Shown here: piece after piece, positions 28,095-37,745 of the stretch
How positions within the stretch are numbered: position 1 is the first letter of the stretch
Layout: each line of letters begins with the position of its first letter
From: an uncultured Flavobacteriaceae bacterium
GTDB lineage: Bacteria; Bacteroidota; Bacteroidia; Flavobacteriales; Flavobacteriaceae
Assembly (NCBI GenBank): GCA_947500445.1
Contig: CANMSB010000002.1
Location: 62,001-126,000, forward strand
DNA length: 64,000 bases
Direction: 5' to 3'
Program-made: the position numbers and the translations under genes
Notes under the pieces: model-generated
Database searches by the model: none
The model's input: the letters and a program-made list of their open reading frames with translations, nothing else
What the model was told of the DNA's origin: nothing

Positions 28095-30293
28095 TTAGGT
28101 GATCATCTCGGCTTTCACCCGCATGATCCACATTTTTTCTTCGTAAGAATCGTTTAGTTTAGAGTAATAGGAAATCAAGGCGTTGTTCCATGATTCGTGT
28201 CGTTTCAGGTATACATACCGCCAGTTATTTTCTGGGTTAACGAAGTAACTTGCACTAAGGCCGTAGGAATTCAACAGTTTCACAAAACGATTGGCGTTTT
28301 TTGGACTGGCAAATACGTTGGCAATGATGTAATAGCCCGAGCCCACTCCGTTGATAATGGTTTCTCTCGTAACCGGCTGCACGTCGCCCACGCGGTCTTT
28401 TTGCACTTGATTGTAAACTACCTCTCCAGTATTATACTGGTCGGACTTTTCCTTTACTTTTTCCACGTTGCTTGCGTAACGGTCATTGGTATAGCGGTTA
28501 TCGACGTTCATGATCCAAAGATCTCCGTCATAACTGCCCCCCAAACTACTCTTGTAGGCTTCGGCGGCATCTTCCCAACTGTCATGACGCTCCAAATACA
28601 CATATTTGAGGCCGTTGTCAGGGTTGTCGATATAGTCGGTAACGAACCCTTGTTCGTTGAGGTCGTTCATAAATTTATCCATGTAATGACCGCCTTTGTA
28701 CACGTTGGCGACAACATAGTACCCATCTTGAACACCTTCCAAGTTTTTAAATTTTCGGCTTTTGATGCTTTCGCGGCTGGCGGCAGTGTTGTAGTCCTGC
28801 GCCTGCGTATTGTCCTGTGCAGTTTGGTAATTACCGGAGTTGGCATAGGCATCATTATCGGTGGTTGAGGTATAGCTGTTATCTGTGGCGTCAGAAGAAT
28901 TGGAATACTTACCGGTATTTGGGTCGTTTTGTGTAACGGCATCGGTATAGTCATCCTCTTTTCCTATTCCGGTATTGGGGATCACGTCCTGTTGTTGGGT
29001 GGTTACATTGTCATCATCGAAAGTTGTGCCGGTGTTTGCGGCAACAGCGTCGTCCCCGTTGCGGAACAAGCTTTCCGCCCTCTTTTCCAAATCGGGTCGT
29101 TCACCATCGGTTTCGTTACGGACCATGTGCATCACCATTTCGAATCTGCGCTCCAAATCTTTTTGACGGTTCGATTCGAGGGAATCCTGGCGGAACATTA
29201 ATTCGGCGATAATGGCATCGTTTTCGGCCAACTTGCGCTTCAATTCCTCTATCTCTTCGTTGCTGGCCAAGTCGGTATCTTCAGGCTCATCGTCTTCGGC
29301 CAGATCATTGTCGTCCTCTAGCATCACACGATCTTCGGTCAAGTTCGGTGTAAAGGAGTAGGCAAAGGAAATTTCATGGGTCACCCCAAAATTGTCCAGG
29401 TTGTTCACAAGCCCTTTTTCCATATTGTACCCGATGGATACCCTTCGGTTTATATTGAATCCTGCTCCTGCCGATGCGCCATAAAAATCGTCATACCCCG
29501 CCTGTACCCAGCCGAGTCGTGGCAGGTCGAGAATCAAACTACCGCCCAAGGTCAAGTCGCTGGCACCAGTGGACAAAGCCCGCTGGCCGTTCATACGAAC
29601 GCGCGCCAAAGGCAATAGTCGGGCATTTTCCAAAATACCGGTACTGTTGTCAAAAGGATAGGTATATTGTAAGTGTGCGGAGTAGGCCTTATCGCCAAAC
29701 TCCGAAAGCGATGCACTTGTTTTAAGGTTATATTCGATTAGGTTTTCGGCGTAGGCACCAAAGTCGAATTGTCCGTAAGAGATATTGAAACCCGGTTGAA
29801 AGGAAAGTACATTGCTGTCTTCCGTACCTACCAAACGGTTATCAAATTGGTCGGTAGCGGTGACCTCGTTAAGATTGAGCCCACTACTATAGTATGCTAA
29901 GTTACCACCGAAGGTAAAATTACTTTTATCGCTCAACTTTATACCATAGGCATAGTTCGCCAATACCCCAATATTGGATATGGGGCCTAGGCTTTGGTTA
30001 TACAAGCTAAGCCCAAGACCGCTCCTATCACCGATACGACCACTATAGCTTAAAAAATAGGTTTGATCGTTATCCTGAAATTGTACCGACTGGTTTCTAT
30101 GTAATAAATTGATGTACGACTTATCTTCCCGTACCGTGGAAAAGGTAGGGTTGATCAGGAACCGGTTGAACTTTAACAGGTTCTGAGGCGCCACACGGTA
30201 AGGCAAAATAGGGTCGTCTTCTTGCGCCTGCAAGGTGGTGGTTACCGCCAGCAGGGCAAGCATCGATAAGGATAACAGTCTTAAAAGCTTCAT
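28095..30293 (-). CDS. PorP/SprF outer-membrane protein fused to two SPOR-like modules
   Basis: A 732-residue envelope protein. Residues 1-24 are a signal peptide. Residues about 30-320 form a PorP/SprF barrel beginning LPYRVAPQNLLKFNRFLINP. An acidic linker and a short coiled coil (about 325-400) lead into an Asn/Thr/Asp-rich disordered stretch. The C-terminus holds two copies of an 80-residue SPOR-like module (about 524-600 and 653-732), each running from GYY to WIM-V. Classic SPOR domains bind peptidoglycan stripped of peptides. The same module occurs once in the OmpA-family protein at 53940-56447. It ends 81 bp before the adhesin gene and starts 32 bp after the upstream cargo gene, in the position of sprD in the sprCDBF operon. 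Confidence 0.88.
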   Translation of the reverse strand: MKLLRLLSLSMLALLAVTTTLQAQEDDPILPYRVAPQNLLKFNRFLINPTFSTVREDKSYINLLHRNQSVQFQDNDQTYFLSYSGRIGDRSGLGLSLYNQSLGPISNIGVLANYAYGIKLSDKSNFTFGGNLAYYSSGLNLNEVTATDQFDNRLVGTEDSNVLSFQPGFNISYGQFDFGAYAENLIEYNLKTSASLSEFGDKAYSAHLQYTYPFDNSTGILENARLLPLARVRMNGQRALSTGASDLTLGGSLILDLPRLGWVQAGYDDFYGASAGAGFNINRRVSIGYNMEKGLVNNLDNFGVTHEISFAYSFTPNLTEDRVMLEDDNDLAEDDEPEDTDLASNEEIEELKRKLAENDAIIAELMFRQDSLESNRQKDLERRFEMVMHMVRNETDGERPDLEKRAESLFRNGDDAVAANTGTTFDDDNVTTQQQDVIPNTGIGKEDDYTDAVTQNDPNTGKYSNSSDATDNSYTSTTDNDAYANSGNYQTAQDNTQAQDYNTAASRESIKSRKFKNLEGVQDGYYVVANVYKGGHYMDKFMNDLNEQGFVTDYIDNPDNGLKYVYLERHDSWEDAAEAYKSSLGGSYDGDLWIMNVDNRYTNDRYASNVEKVKEKSDQYNTGEVVYNQVQKDRVGDVQPVTRETIINGVGSGYYIIANVFASPKNANRFVKLLNSYGLSASYFVNPENNWRYVYLKRHESWNNALISYYSKLNDSYEEKMWIMRVKAEMIT

Positions 30294-30325
30294 GGTCGTA
30301 GGTAGTAGGTTGGGTGTTGCGTTGG

Positions 30326-32563
30326 TTACCGGATTACCGTAACGGTTCCTTGTTTTAGGGTTTCACTTGCATTTTTGATGATATAGTAAAAAACCATATT
30401 TTGCTTTTGAAACGACACCGATGATTGGGGCCAGTTGTTTTGATAGCCCATTACGTTCAACATTTCCGTTCCCTTATCATCATAAATGATGACATTGACG
30501 TCCGAACGGTTCGAATAGGAATTGGGGATTACCCATTGATCGTTGGCACCATCGCCGTTTGGGGTAATCACGTTGGGAATGTTGAAAAGGTCTAAATAAG
30601 TTACCGTAATCGGTCTGGAAATTTCGCAATTATCGATATTGGCGATCAATATAAAATCGCCTTCCTCGGTAAAGGTCATACTGCTAGTGCTGCTCATGAG
30701 GTTGTTTTCGGTATCGAACCATTGGTAGGCGGTTCCTCCGCTTGCATTGACCGTTCTTGAGCTTCCTTCAGGGAATATGACGTCACCATCAATATCCAAT
30801 TGAATCAAATTCGGGTCTAAAGGGGTAATGGATATTTCGTTGGAAATAAGGTCACAACCATCTTTGTCGACGATCAAACGGTAGGTACCGGAATCGGTAA
30901 CCGTAAGGTCGGTATCCGTAGTACTAACGGTAACCCCGTCACGCTCCCAGGCAAAGGTTTCGCCGTTCAGGTCGGAACCTGTACTAATGGTTACGATATC
31001 GGCACTGCTACAATAAACGGTACTGGTACTGCTAATGGCCAAGGTTTCGTTGGTCAACAAACGAACCGGTAGGCTGTTGGAGGCATCGGAATAGGCATCC
31101 AATACGGCCGAAAGGCTGTAGGTTCCATTTTCAGTGGTTCCGGTCAGGCTAATGGAGTTGCCGGTAGCACCCGCAACATCGGCGCCGTTCAAGCGCCACT
31201 GATAGTTAAAGTCGTTGATGAGGGCAGCTGTGACATCGGTCAGGTTACCCGCCCCGTCATCGGCGTTGATGGTACCGACCTCTAATACGGTACTGGTACT
31301 TACACAATCGGTATACGCTCCTTGGTGGGCAATAACTACCTCAAAGGAGTCCGGCAATACGGCGGTGGTCGCCTCTGAATCCATTGTGGCCGAACACGAA
31401 CCGCCATTTTGGGTCACGGCCGCATAGTACGTACCATCTTGCGTAATTTCCAAGGAAGCGCTGGTTGCACCGGAAACGGCATTACCGTTACGGTACCATT
31501 GAAAACTAGGCGAAATTGCCGTAGTGCTTACGGAAATGGTTTCCGCTTGTGCGGGCAACAATACGATATTGGCCGCATTGTTTCTGGTAATGGTAAAGTT
31601 GGAGGCATTGGTTATCGTTACCGGTGCCGAACGTTCGGTACAGATGTCAGGTCCGGAAATTTCTATTTCATAATCGCCCTCAAATCCACCGGTGTTGGCA
31701 CTTACCGTATAAGAAGTACCGGTCGCGCCGGATATGGCGTTTCCATTTTGATACCATTGGTAGCTCCAGGCCGGGTCGGTACTGGCAATTTGAAGGGTTT
31801 CGGATTCATTGGTACATAAAGCCGTATTGCCCGGTGTTGCGATAGCGACACCAGAACCGGCGGAACCAATAGTTACGGTTACCCAGTTCGAGAAAGCGCT
31901 AGTGGATCCGGTACAGGCGCCATAATCGATATACGCCTGGTATACACCACTCTGGTCTGCCGAAATACTCGGTCCGGTTTCGCTGAGTTGTGTAGAACTA
32001 CGGTACCAAATATACCGATAGGTACTAGCATTGGGCACGTTGTCTACAACAAGGTTGATGGCGGCTGTACTGCAGACATCTCCGGTACTGCCGTCACCGT
32101 TGGGGCTGATGTTAAAGTTGGTGGTATAGTTTTGATAATACATATCAAATGCTGGCGATTCGGATCCCGTTCGGGCCGGATCGGTACTCCTAAGCCTTAG
32201 TTTGTAACCATCTCCACGGGTATCGGTAGGTATTGAGAACTCGATACCGGTATCGGTTACCGTGGTCAGGTTGCCCTCCCGGGCCAATTCCACAGGATTG
32301 GAGAACCCTCCGGAGGCATCCGATAGTTCAAGGATGAATTCGTTTCCGTTGTTCGGCGTTCCGGTAATTTCGGAAGTTACATAGTATTGGTTAAAGCCGC
32401 CGTTACCACCTGCACAGATGCGCGTCCAAGCGCTTCCACCAAAATTGGGGTTGGGTGCGGGTTCTGGGTCTCCGATGATGATTTGAGCGGACAGGGTGCC
32501 GGTGCTTGCCAGTACTAGCGACAATACGAGTGTCCGTAGCGTTGAGAATAATGTTGTTTTCAT
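30326..32563 (-). CDS. Ig-like repeat protein with T9SS type B sorting domain
   Basis: A secreted surface protein of 745 residues and probably the first gene of the four-gene adhesin operon. A signal peptide covers residues 1-27 and ends in SAQ. The middle is a chain of Ig/PKD-like beta-sandwich repeats of about 80-90 residues, marked by FQWYRNGNAVSGAT, YQWYQNGNAISGAT and similar segments. Residues 661-745, from NIPNVITPNGDGANDQW to the terminal Arg, are a gliding-type (type B) T9SS C-terminal domain. Its place corresponds to sprC in the F. johnsoniae sprCDBF operon, but I cannot show orthology. No clear TANNTTTG promoter was seen upstream. Confidence 0.88.
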   Translation of the reverse strand: MKTTLFSTLRTLVLSLVLASTGTLSAQIIIGDPEPAPNPNFGGSAWTRICAGGNGGFNQYYVTSEITGTPNNGNEFILELSDASGGFSNPVELAREGNLTTVTDTGIEFSIPTDTRGDGYKLRLRSTDPARTGSESPAFDMYYQNYTTNFNISPNGDGSTGDVCSTAAINLVVDNVPNASTYRYIWYRSSTQLSETGPSISADQSGVYQAYIDYGACTGSTSAFSNWVTVTIGSAGSGVAIATPGNTALCTNESETLQIASTDPAWSYQWYQNGNAISGATGTSYTVSANTGGFEGDYEIEISGPDICTERSAPVTITNASNFTITRNNAANIVLLPAQAETISVSTTAISPSFQWYRNGNAVSGATSASLEITQDGTYYAAVTQNGGSCSATMDSEATTAVLPDSFEVVIAHQGAYTDCVSTSTVLEVGTINADDGAGNLTDVTAALINDFNYQWRLNGADVAGATGNSISLTGTTENGTYSLSAVLDAYSDASNSLPVRLLTNETLAISSTSTVYCSSADIVTISTGSDLNGETFAWERDGVTVSTTDTDLTVTDSGTYRLIVDKDGCDLISNEISITPLDPNLIQLDIDGDVIFPEGSSRTVNASGGTAYQWFDTENNLMSSTSSMTFTEEGDFILIANIDNCEISRPITVTYLDLFNIPNVITPNGDGANDQWVIPNSYSNRSDVNVIIYDDKGTEMLNVMGYQNNWPQSSVSFQKQNMVFYYIIKNASETLKQGTVTVIR

Positions 32564-32819
32564 AAGTAGTTGTAGTTTTAGTGACTACCAGTTTTATCTG
32601 ACTTGGGACTGGATAAAACGAATAAGCGGTCGGTGTTGAACAATAACTCAATTTTGGGTCAGCGGGTTATTGCGTGACATCGATACAGTATTCAACAACA
32701 AATATGAAGGATAATTATGGGGAAGGGAATTTAATGTTGTATCGGGAATCAAAGTTGTTGTGAAACGGCTGTATTTGTATGGGAGGCGAATTTCAAGGGC
32801 GCCATTGAAGCATTTTCGC

Positions 32820-32827
32820 TATTTTTG
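32820..32827 (+). promoter_or_regulatory. Candidate -7 box of glnS
   Basis: TATTTTTG matches the Bacteroidota -7 consensus TANNTTTG and lies 20 bp before the glnS ATG. No TTG at the right distance marks a -33 element, so support is moderate. Confidence 0.45.
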
Positions 32828-32846
32828 TGGATTGAAAACAAAGCAT

Positions 32847-34532
32847 ATGAGCGAAGCGCGCGAGGCCTTAAATTTTTTGGAGCACATCATTGAGGACGAC
32901 CTGGAAAACGGATACCAAAAATCCCAGCTACGTTTTCGGTTTCCGCCGGAACCGAACGGGTATCTGCATATTGGGCATGCAAGCTCCATTTGCCTCAACT
33001 TTGGATTGGGATTGAAGTACGGTGCCCCGGTCAACCTGCGTTTTGACGATACCAACCCCGCAAAGGAGGAAACCGCCTATGTGGAAGCGATTAAAAAGGA
33101 CGTAAAATGGCTGGGTTTCTCTTGGGATACCGAAAGGTATGCTTCTGATTATTTTCAACAGTTATACGACTGGGCCGTACAACTGATCGAAGGGGGCAAA
33201 GCCTATGTAGATAGCCAAAGCTCGGAAGAAATGGCCGAACAAAAAGGTACACCGACCGAGGTAGGGACCAACAGTCCGTTCCGGAATAGGACGGTGGCAG
33301 AAAATCTGGCCTTGTTTTCAGGAATGAAAAAAGGCGATTTTGAGGAGGGAACGCATGTGCTGCGCGCCAAAATAGATATGGGAGCGCCCAACATGTTAAT
33401 GCGCGATCCCATTATGTACCGCATACTGAACAAGGCGCACCACAGAACAAATACCGATTGGTGTATTTATCCGATGTACGATTGGGCCCATGGCGAGAGC
33501 GATTATTTGGAACAGGTAACACATTCCCTATGTACCTTGGAATTTTTACCGCACCGCGAGCTCTACGATTGGTTTTTAGACCAAATTTACGAAGCGGACA
33601 AAGTACGGCCGAAACAGCGGGAGTTCGCACGGCGCAATTTGAGCCATACCGTAGTAAGCAAGCGCAAGCTATTACAGTTGGTTGAAAATAATGTGGTCAA
33701 CGGTTGGGACGATCCACGAATGCCGACCATTTCGGGATTACGCAGAAGGGGATATACACCCGAGTCCATAGTGGCCTTCGCCGATACCATCGGTATCGCA
33801 AAAAGGGAAAACCTTATCGATGTGTCGTTATTGGAATTTCATGTTCGGGACCACCTCAATAAGATTGCGCCCAGGGTGATGGGGGTATTGAACCCATTAA
33901 AATTGGTGATTACCAACTATCCGGAGGGTAAGGAGGAGTATGTAACCGCTGAAAACAATCCCGGGGATTCCGATGCGGGCTTTCGGGAAGTACCCTTTTC
34001 AAGGGAACTCTACATTGAAAAAGAAGATTTTAAAGAGGAAGCCAATCGTAAATTTTTTAGGTTAAAATTGGGTGGAGAGGTACGGCTAAAGAACGGCTAC
34101 ATCATTAAGGCCGAGTCCTGTACAAAAGATACCGAAGGGAATATTATAGAGGTGCAATGCACTTACGACCCTAAAAGCAAGAGCGGTAGCGGCACCGAGG
34201 AAAGCTTGAGAAAGGTAAAGGGAACCTTGCATTGGGTATCCATTTCACATGCGATTTCGGCAGAGGTACGGTTGTACGATCGCTTGTTTACCGATGAAAG
34301 TCCGGACACGCATAAGGACAAAGATTTTATGGATTTTGTGAACCCTGATTCCCTACAGGTAATTACGGCTTATGTGGAACCCAGCTTAAAAAATGCCAAG
34401 GAGCAGGATCGGGTACAGTTTCAACGGATGGGATATTTCTGTGTAGATCGGGATAGTACTCCCGATAAATTGGTTTTTAATAAAACTGTCGGGTTGCGGG
34501 ATACCTGGGCGAAAATTGCTGAAAAAGCATAG
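32847..34532 (+). CDS. glnS: Glutaminyl-tRNA synthetase
   Basis: Class I aminoacyl-tRNA synthetase that charges tRNA-Gln with glutamine. The ATG at 32847 gives a 561-residue protein starting MSEAREALNF; an in-frame GTG 29 codons earlier would add an atypical extension and would lie before the candidate promoter. The HIGH signature is at residues 41-44 (PPEPNGYLHIGHASS), the KMSKS-like loop is VVSKR near 268-272, and the C-terminal anticodon-binding beta-barrels follow to the end. A GlnRS implies that Gln-tRNA is made directly here. It is divergent from the T9SS adhesin operon. Confidence 0.96.
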   Translation: MSEAREALNFLEHIIEDDLENGYQKSQLRFRFPPEPNGYLHIGHASSICLNFGLGLKYGAPVNLRFDDTNPAKEETAYVEAIKKDVKWLGFSWDTERYASDYFQQLYDWAVQLIEGGKAYVDSQSSEEMAEQKGTPTEVGTNSPFRNRTVAENLALFSGMKKGDFEEGTHVLRAKIDMGAPNMLMRDPIMYRILNKAHHRTNTDWCIYPMYDWAHGESDYLEQVTHSLCTLEFLPHRELYDWFLDQIYEADKVRPKQREFARRNLSHTVVSKRKLLQLVENNVVNGWDDPRMPTISGLRRRGYTPESIVAFADTIGIAKRENLIDVSLLEFHVRDHLNKIAPRVMGVLNPLKLVITNYPEGKEEYVTAENNPGDSDAGFREVPFSRELYIEKEDFKEEANRKFFRLKLGGEVRLKNGYIIKAESCTKDTEGNIIEVQCTYDPKSKSGSGTEESLRKVKGTLHWVSISHAISAEVRLYDRLFTDESPDTHKDKDFMDFVNPDSLQVITAYVEPSLKNAKEQDRVQFQRMGYFCVDRDSTPDKLVFNKTVGLRDTWAKIAEKA

Positions 34533-34718
34533 CATAGAAATTTCTTATCAATAAAATTATATCAATCGGTATTAATTATGTAATCGGCCTATATTAAGGG
34601 CTGTTTAATCGCCTTAAATTGTTTTTCCGATAACTGCACAGTAAATAGGAAAAAAATCTCTTAGCGTTGTTCCAGTGCGATATTTGTGTCGATTAGCAAA
34701 AAGACAGCTAACGGTTAA

Positions 34719-34742
34719 TACCATTTTAAAGTTAAGATGGTA
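34719..34742. repeat. 24-bp intergenic palindrome, copy 1
   Basis: TACCATTTTAA, two bases, then TTAAGATGGTA. One wobble pair breaks the symmetry. An equally long copy sits at 46552-46575 and a degenerate one near 52983-53006, all between genes, which suggests a small dispersed repeat family. Confidence 0.5.
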
Positions 34743-34807
34743 CAAGTTCCAAAAAGAAGGGGTGAAAGCTATTAGAGCCCTTTTTTTAGTTGGCAGACCA
34801 TTTCCAA

Positions 34808-34867
34808 TAAAAAACCATTCCAAATATGCTTTGCCAGGAAGATTTTAGGCAGCGTATTTGGAATGGT
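34808..34867 (-). terminator. Intrinsic terminator of the SPFH gene
   Basis: On the minus strand a long stem with arms CCATTCCAAATA (34815-34826) and TATTTGGAATGG (34855-34866), extended by GCC/GGC pairs, is followed by TTTTTT. It lies 25 bp after the SPFH stop codon. Confidence 0.75.
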
Positions 34868-34891
34868 CAAAAAGGTAATGTCGTTTTGGGC

Positions 34892-35821
34892 CTATTCGCC
34901 TTTTTTCGTATTGGTCTTCTTCATCGATTCCCCGATCATGTTACTGGCGGTAAAAGAGGCGACCATATTATTTAACATATCGGATCCCGCTTGCGGAGAA
35001 TTGGGCAGCAAGATCAAGTTGGTATTGGTCTCCTCCCCTATGGATTGTAACGTATCGTAATGTTGCGTCACTACAATAAGTGCGGAAGCTTCCTGTGAGT
35101 TAATGCCCACCTTGTTCAATACCTCTACGGATTCTTCCAGGCCACGGGCGATTTCCCTTCGTTGATCGGCGATACCCTGTCCCTGCAAGCGCTTGCTCTC
35201 CGCTTCGGCCTTTGCTTTTTCTACGATAAGAATTCTAGCGGCATCCCCTTCGAACTGTGCGGCGATTTTTTCACGCTCCGAAGCGTTGATACGGTTCATG
35301 GCCTCTTTTACCTGGGAATCCGGATCGATATCCGTTACCAAAGTTTTAATGATGTCATATCCGTATTCCGACATATACTCCTGTAATTCTCTTTTTACGG
35401 CAATCGCGATATCGTCTTTTTTGACAAAAACATCGTCCAATTTCATTTTTGGGACTTCTGCACGTACTACATCAAAAACGAAAGAGGTAATCTGATCCTG
35501 CGGATACTCTAATTTATAAAAGGCATCGTACACTTTTTCCTTAATGACCAGGTACTGCACGGAAACCTTGAGTTTTACAAATACATCATCAAGGGTCTTG
35601 GTCTCGATAATAACGTCGAGCTGTTGAATTTTAAGACTGAGCCTTCCTGCAATACGGTCCACCAAAGGAATTTTCATCTGCAGGCCCGATTGGCGAATGC
35701 TGTGAAACTTACCAAAACGTTCGATTGCCACTGCGGTCTGTTGCTTTACGATAAAAAAGGAGGATAGCAGAATTACGATCCCGAAAAAAACGATAGGTAT
35801 AAGAAATACATTAAATCCCAT
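34892..35821 (-). CDS. SPFH (stomatin/prohibitin) domain-containing membrane protein
   Basis: A 309-residue protein of the band-7 superfamily, which forms ring-like membrane scaffolds. One N-terminal membrane segment (about residues 5-26) is followed by the SPFH domain with KQQTAVAIERFGKF and the stomatin-like VDVIIETKTLDDVFVK region, then an Ala/Glu-rich coiled coil (about 180-230) and a short tail. It is closer to stomatin than to HflK/HflC because no adjacent partner or NfeD gene is present. The client proteins are unknown. It ends in a strong terminator. Confidence 0.9.
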   Translation of the reverse strand: MGFNVFLIPIVFFGIVILLSSFFIVKQQTAVAIERFGKFHSIRQSGLQMKIPLVDRIAGRLSLKIQQLDVIIETKTLDDVFVKLKVSVQYLVIKEKVYDAFYKLEYPQDQITSFVFDVVRAEVPKMKLDDVFVKKDDIAIAVKRELQEYMSEYGYDIIKTLVTDIDPDSQVKEAMNRINASEREKIAAQFEGDAARILIVEKAKAEAESKRLQGQGIADQRREIARGLEESVEVLNKVGINSQEASALIVVTQHYDTLQSIGEETNTNLILLPNSPQAGSDMLNNMVASFTASNMIGESMKKTNTKKGE

Positions 35822-35977
35822 AGGTGTATAATTTTGATTAGTAAATTGAAATTACGAAAACACTTTGTATATCTGTAGGAGTTCGGTGCAATTTGTTACA
35901 AGTACGCCATAGGTGACGCCATTTAAGCGTTGAAATGGTAGTGCCAAAAAAAGCAGTGATTTGGGTTGGTGCAAGCC

Positions 35978-37483
35978 TTACAAGGTGGTGATGGCCCTAT
36001 CGATACGGGCCAGGGTCTCCTTTTTTCCGATTATCGCCAAAATATCGAATACATGCGGTCCTTGCATAGCGCCAACGATTACCAGTCGTAAGGGGGCGAG
36101 TACCTGTCCGAAGGAAAAATCGTTATCTTTTATCCACGCCTTAACGATGCCCTCTACCGTGTCCGACGAAAACGCATCGGTTTCCTTAAGAACGTCAAGC
36201 AGTCGATTCATGATATCGGGAGTGTCCGTTTTCCATTGTTTTTTTACCGCCTTTGCATCGAAGGTTTCGGGTCGTTTAAAAAAGAAATGCGACAAGCCCC
36301 AAAAGTCGGAAACAAAGGTAGCGCGCTCCTTCACCATGTCAACGATGGTCGCTACCCGATCGCTACCCAGCAGTTCCGCAGGCACTTCATGTTCATTAAG
36401 TATGGGAAGAAAGTCTTCCACCAGTGATTCGGTCGACCGTTGCTGTAGGTATTGGTGGTTATACCATTTGGTTTTATCAGGGTCAAAACGTGCGCCGGAC
36501 CGGTTTACGCGGTCCAGATCAAAGGCTTCGATCAGGTCGTCCATACCGAACAACTCCTGTTCCGTACCGGGATTCCACCCCAACAAAGCCAAAAAGTTGA
36601 CCACGGCCTCTGGAAAGTACCCTGCTTCCCTATAACCGGTAGTATCGTTCCAGGATAGCGGAAACACCGGAAAACCGCCTTTCTCACCATCCCTTTTGCT
36701 CAGTTTTCCTTTCCCAACAGGTTTCATGATCAGGGGCAAGTGGGCAAACTGTGGGGCATCCCATCCAAAAGCATCGTACAGCAGTTGGTGCAGTGCAAGG
36801 GAGGGCAGCCATTCCTCCCCGCGAATCACATGGCTGATCTCCATCAGGTGATCGTCCACAATGTTGGCAAGGTGGTAGGTGGGCATGCCATCACTTTTAA
36901 AAAGTACTTTATCGTCGAGCGTGTTGCTGTCTATTTCAATGGTACCACGTATGATATCGGTCAATTGCAATGTCCGGTTTTCCGGACTTAAAAAACGCAC
37001 CACATAGGGTTCACCGGAATTCAAACGCTCGTTCAAAGTGTTTGTATCCATGGAAAGGGAGTTGTCCAGTTTTGACCGATTGTGCCAGTTGTAGATAAAG
37101 GTTTTTCCTTTTTTTTCATGGTCCTTTCGGTGAAAATCAAGCTTTTCCGAGGTATCAAAGGCATAATAGGCGTTCCCGGAGGCCAATAGCTGCTCAATAC
37201 ATTCCCGGTATAGCGCTTTGCGTTCGCTTTGCCGGTACGGACCAAAGTTTCCCTCGGCCTTAGGGCTTTCATCAAAGGCAATACCACACCATTCCAAGGC
37301 GTTCATAATATAATCCTCCGCTCCGGGAACATAGCGGTTTTGGTCCGTATCCTCGATACGGAGAATGCACGTTCCTCCATGTTTTTTGGCGAATAAATAA
37401 TTAAATAGGGCAGTGCGAACACCACCAATATGCAAGGGTCCCGTAGGACTTGGAGCAAAACGAACGCGAACAGTGGATGCCAT
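35978..37483 (-). CDS. gltX: Glutamyl-tRNA synthetase
   Basis: Class I synthetase charging tRNA-Glu. The 501 residues contain the HIGH-type motif PLHIGG (H18) within FAPSPTGPLHIGG and the KMSKS-type motif KLSKRDG near residue 260, followed by the helical anticodon-binding region. Length is normal. It sits beside the SPFH gene, 156 bp upstream of it on the same strand, with glnS nearby in opposite orientation. Confidence 0.96.
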   Translation of the reverse strand: MASTVRVRFAPSPTGPLHIGGVRTALFNYLFAKKHGGTCILRIEDTDQNRYVPGAEDYIMNALEWCGIAFDESPKAEGNFGPYRQSERKALYRECIEQLLASGNAYYAFDTSEKLDFHRKDHEKKGKTFIYNWHNRSKLDNSLSMDTNTLNERLNSGEPYVVRFLSPENRTLQLTDIIRGTIEIDSNTLDDKVLFKSDGMPTYHLANIVDDHLMEISHVIRGEEWLPSLALHQLLYDAFGWDAPQFAHLPLIMKPVGKGKLSKRDGEKGGFPVFPLSWNDTTGYREAGYFPEAVVNFLALLGWNPGTEQELFGMDDLIEAFDLDRVNRSGARFDPDKTKWYNHQYLQQRSTESLVEDFLPILNEHEVPAELLGSDRVATIVDMVKERATFVSDFWGLSHFFFKRPETFDAKAVKKQWKTDTPDIMNRLLDVLKETDAFSSDTVEGIVKAWIKDNDFSFGQVLAPLRLVIVGAMQGPHVFDILAIIGKKETLARIDRAITTL

Positions 37484-37745
37484 AGGTAAATTTTATGGGC
37501 GCGAAGTTACGAAATGAGCCATAACAATTCTTGATACCAACCTAAATGATTATTGGCGAATTACATCTGACCATTAAAAGACAATAAATATAAACAAATG
37601 AAAAGAACCTTTTTTTGGCGCATTATCCCATAAATTGAACAGCTATTGTTTTTGAAAGGTCCAGTTGCAAGGCGATACTACGATATATTGTCCGTAGCCC
37701 TAAAAACTCAGGAACAAGGACAGGATAGGAAACAAACACTGGGCT

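Larger units (their letters stand above)
34533..34891. other. Convergent intergenic region after glnS
   Basis: No gene is visible in these 359 bp between the converging glnS and SPFH genes. It contains a weak TTAAGG/CCTTAA stem followed by TTTTT just after glnS (about 34594-34625), a 24-bp palindrome (34719-34742) that recurs at 46552-46575, and a strong hairpin terminator for the SPFH gene (34808-34867). Confidence 0.6.
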
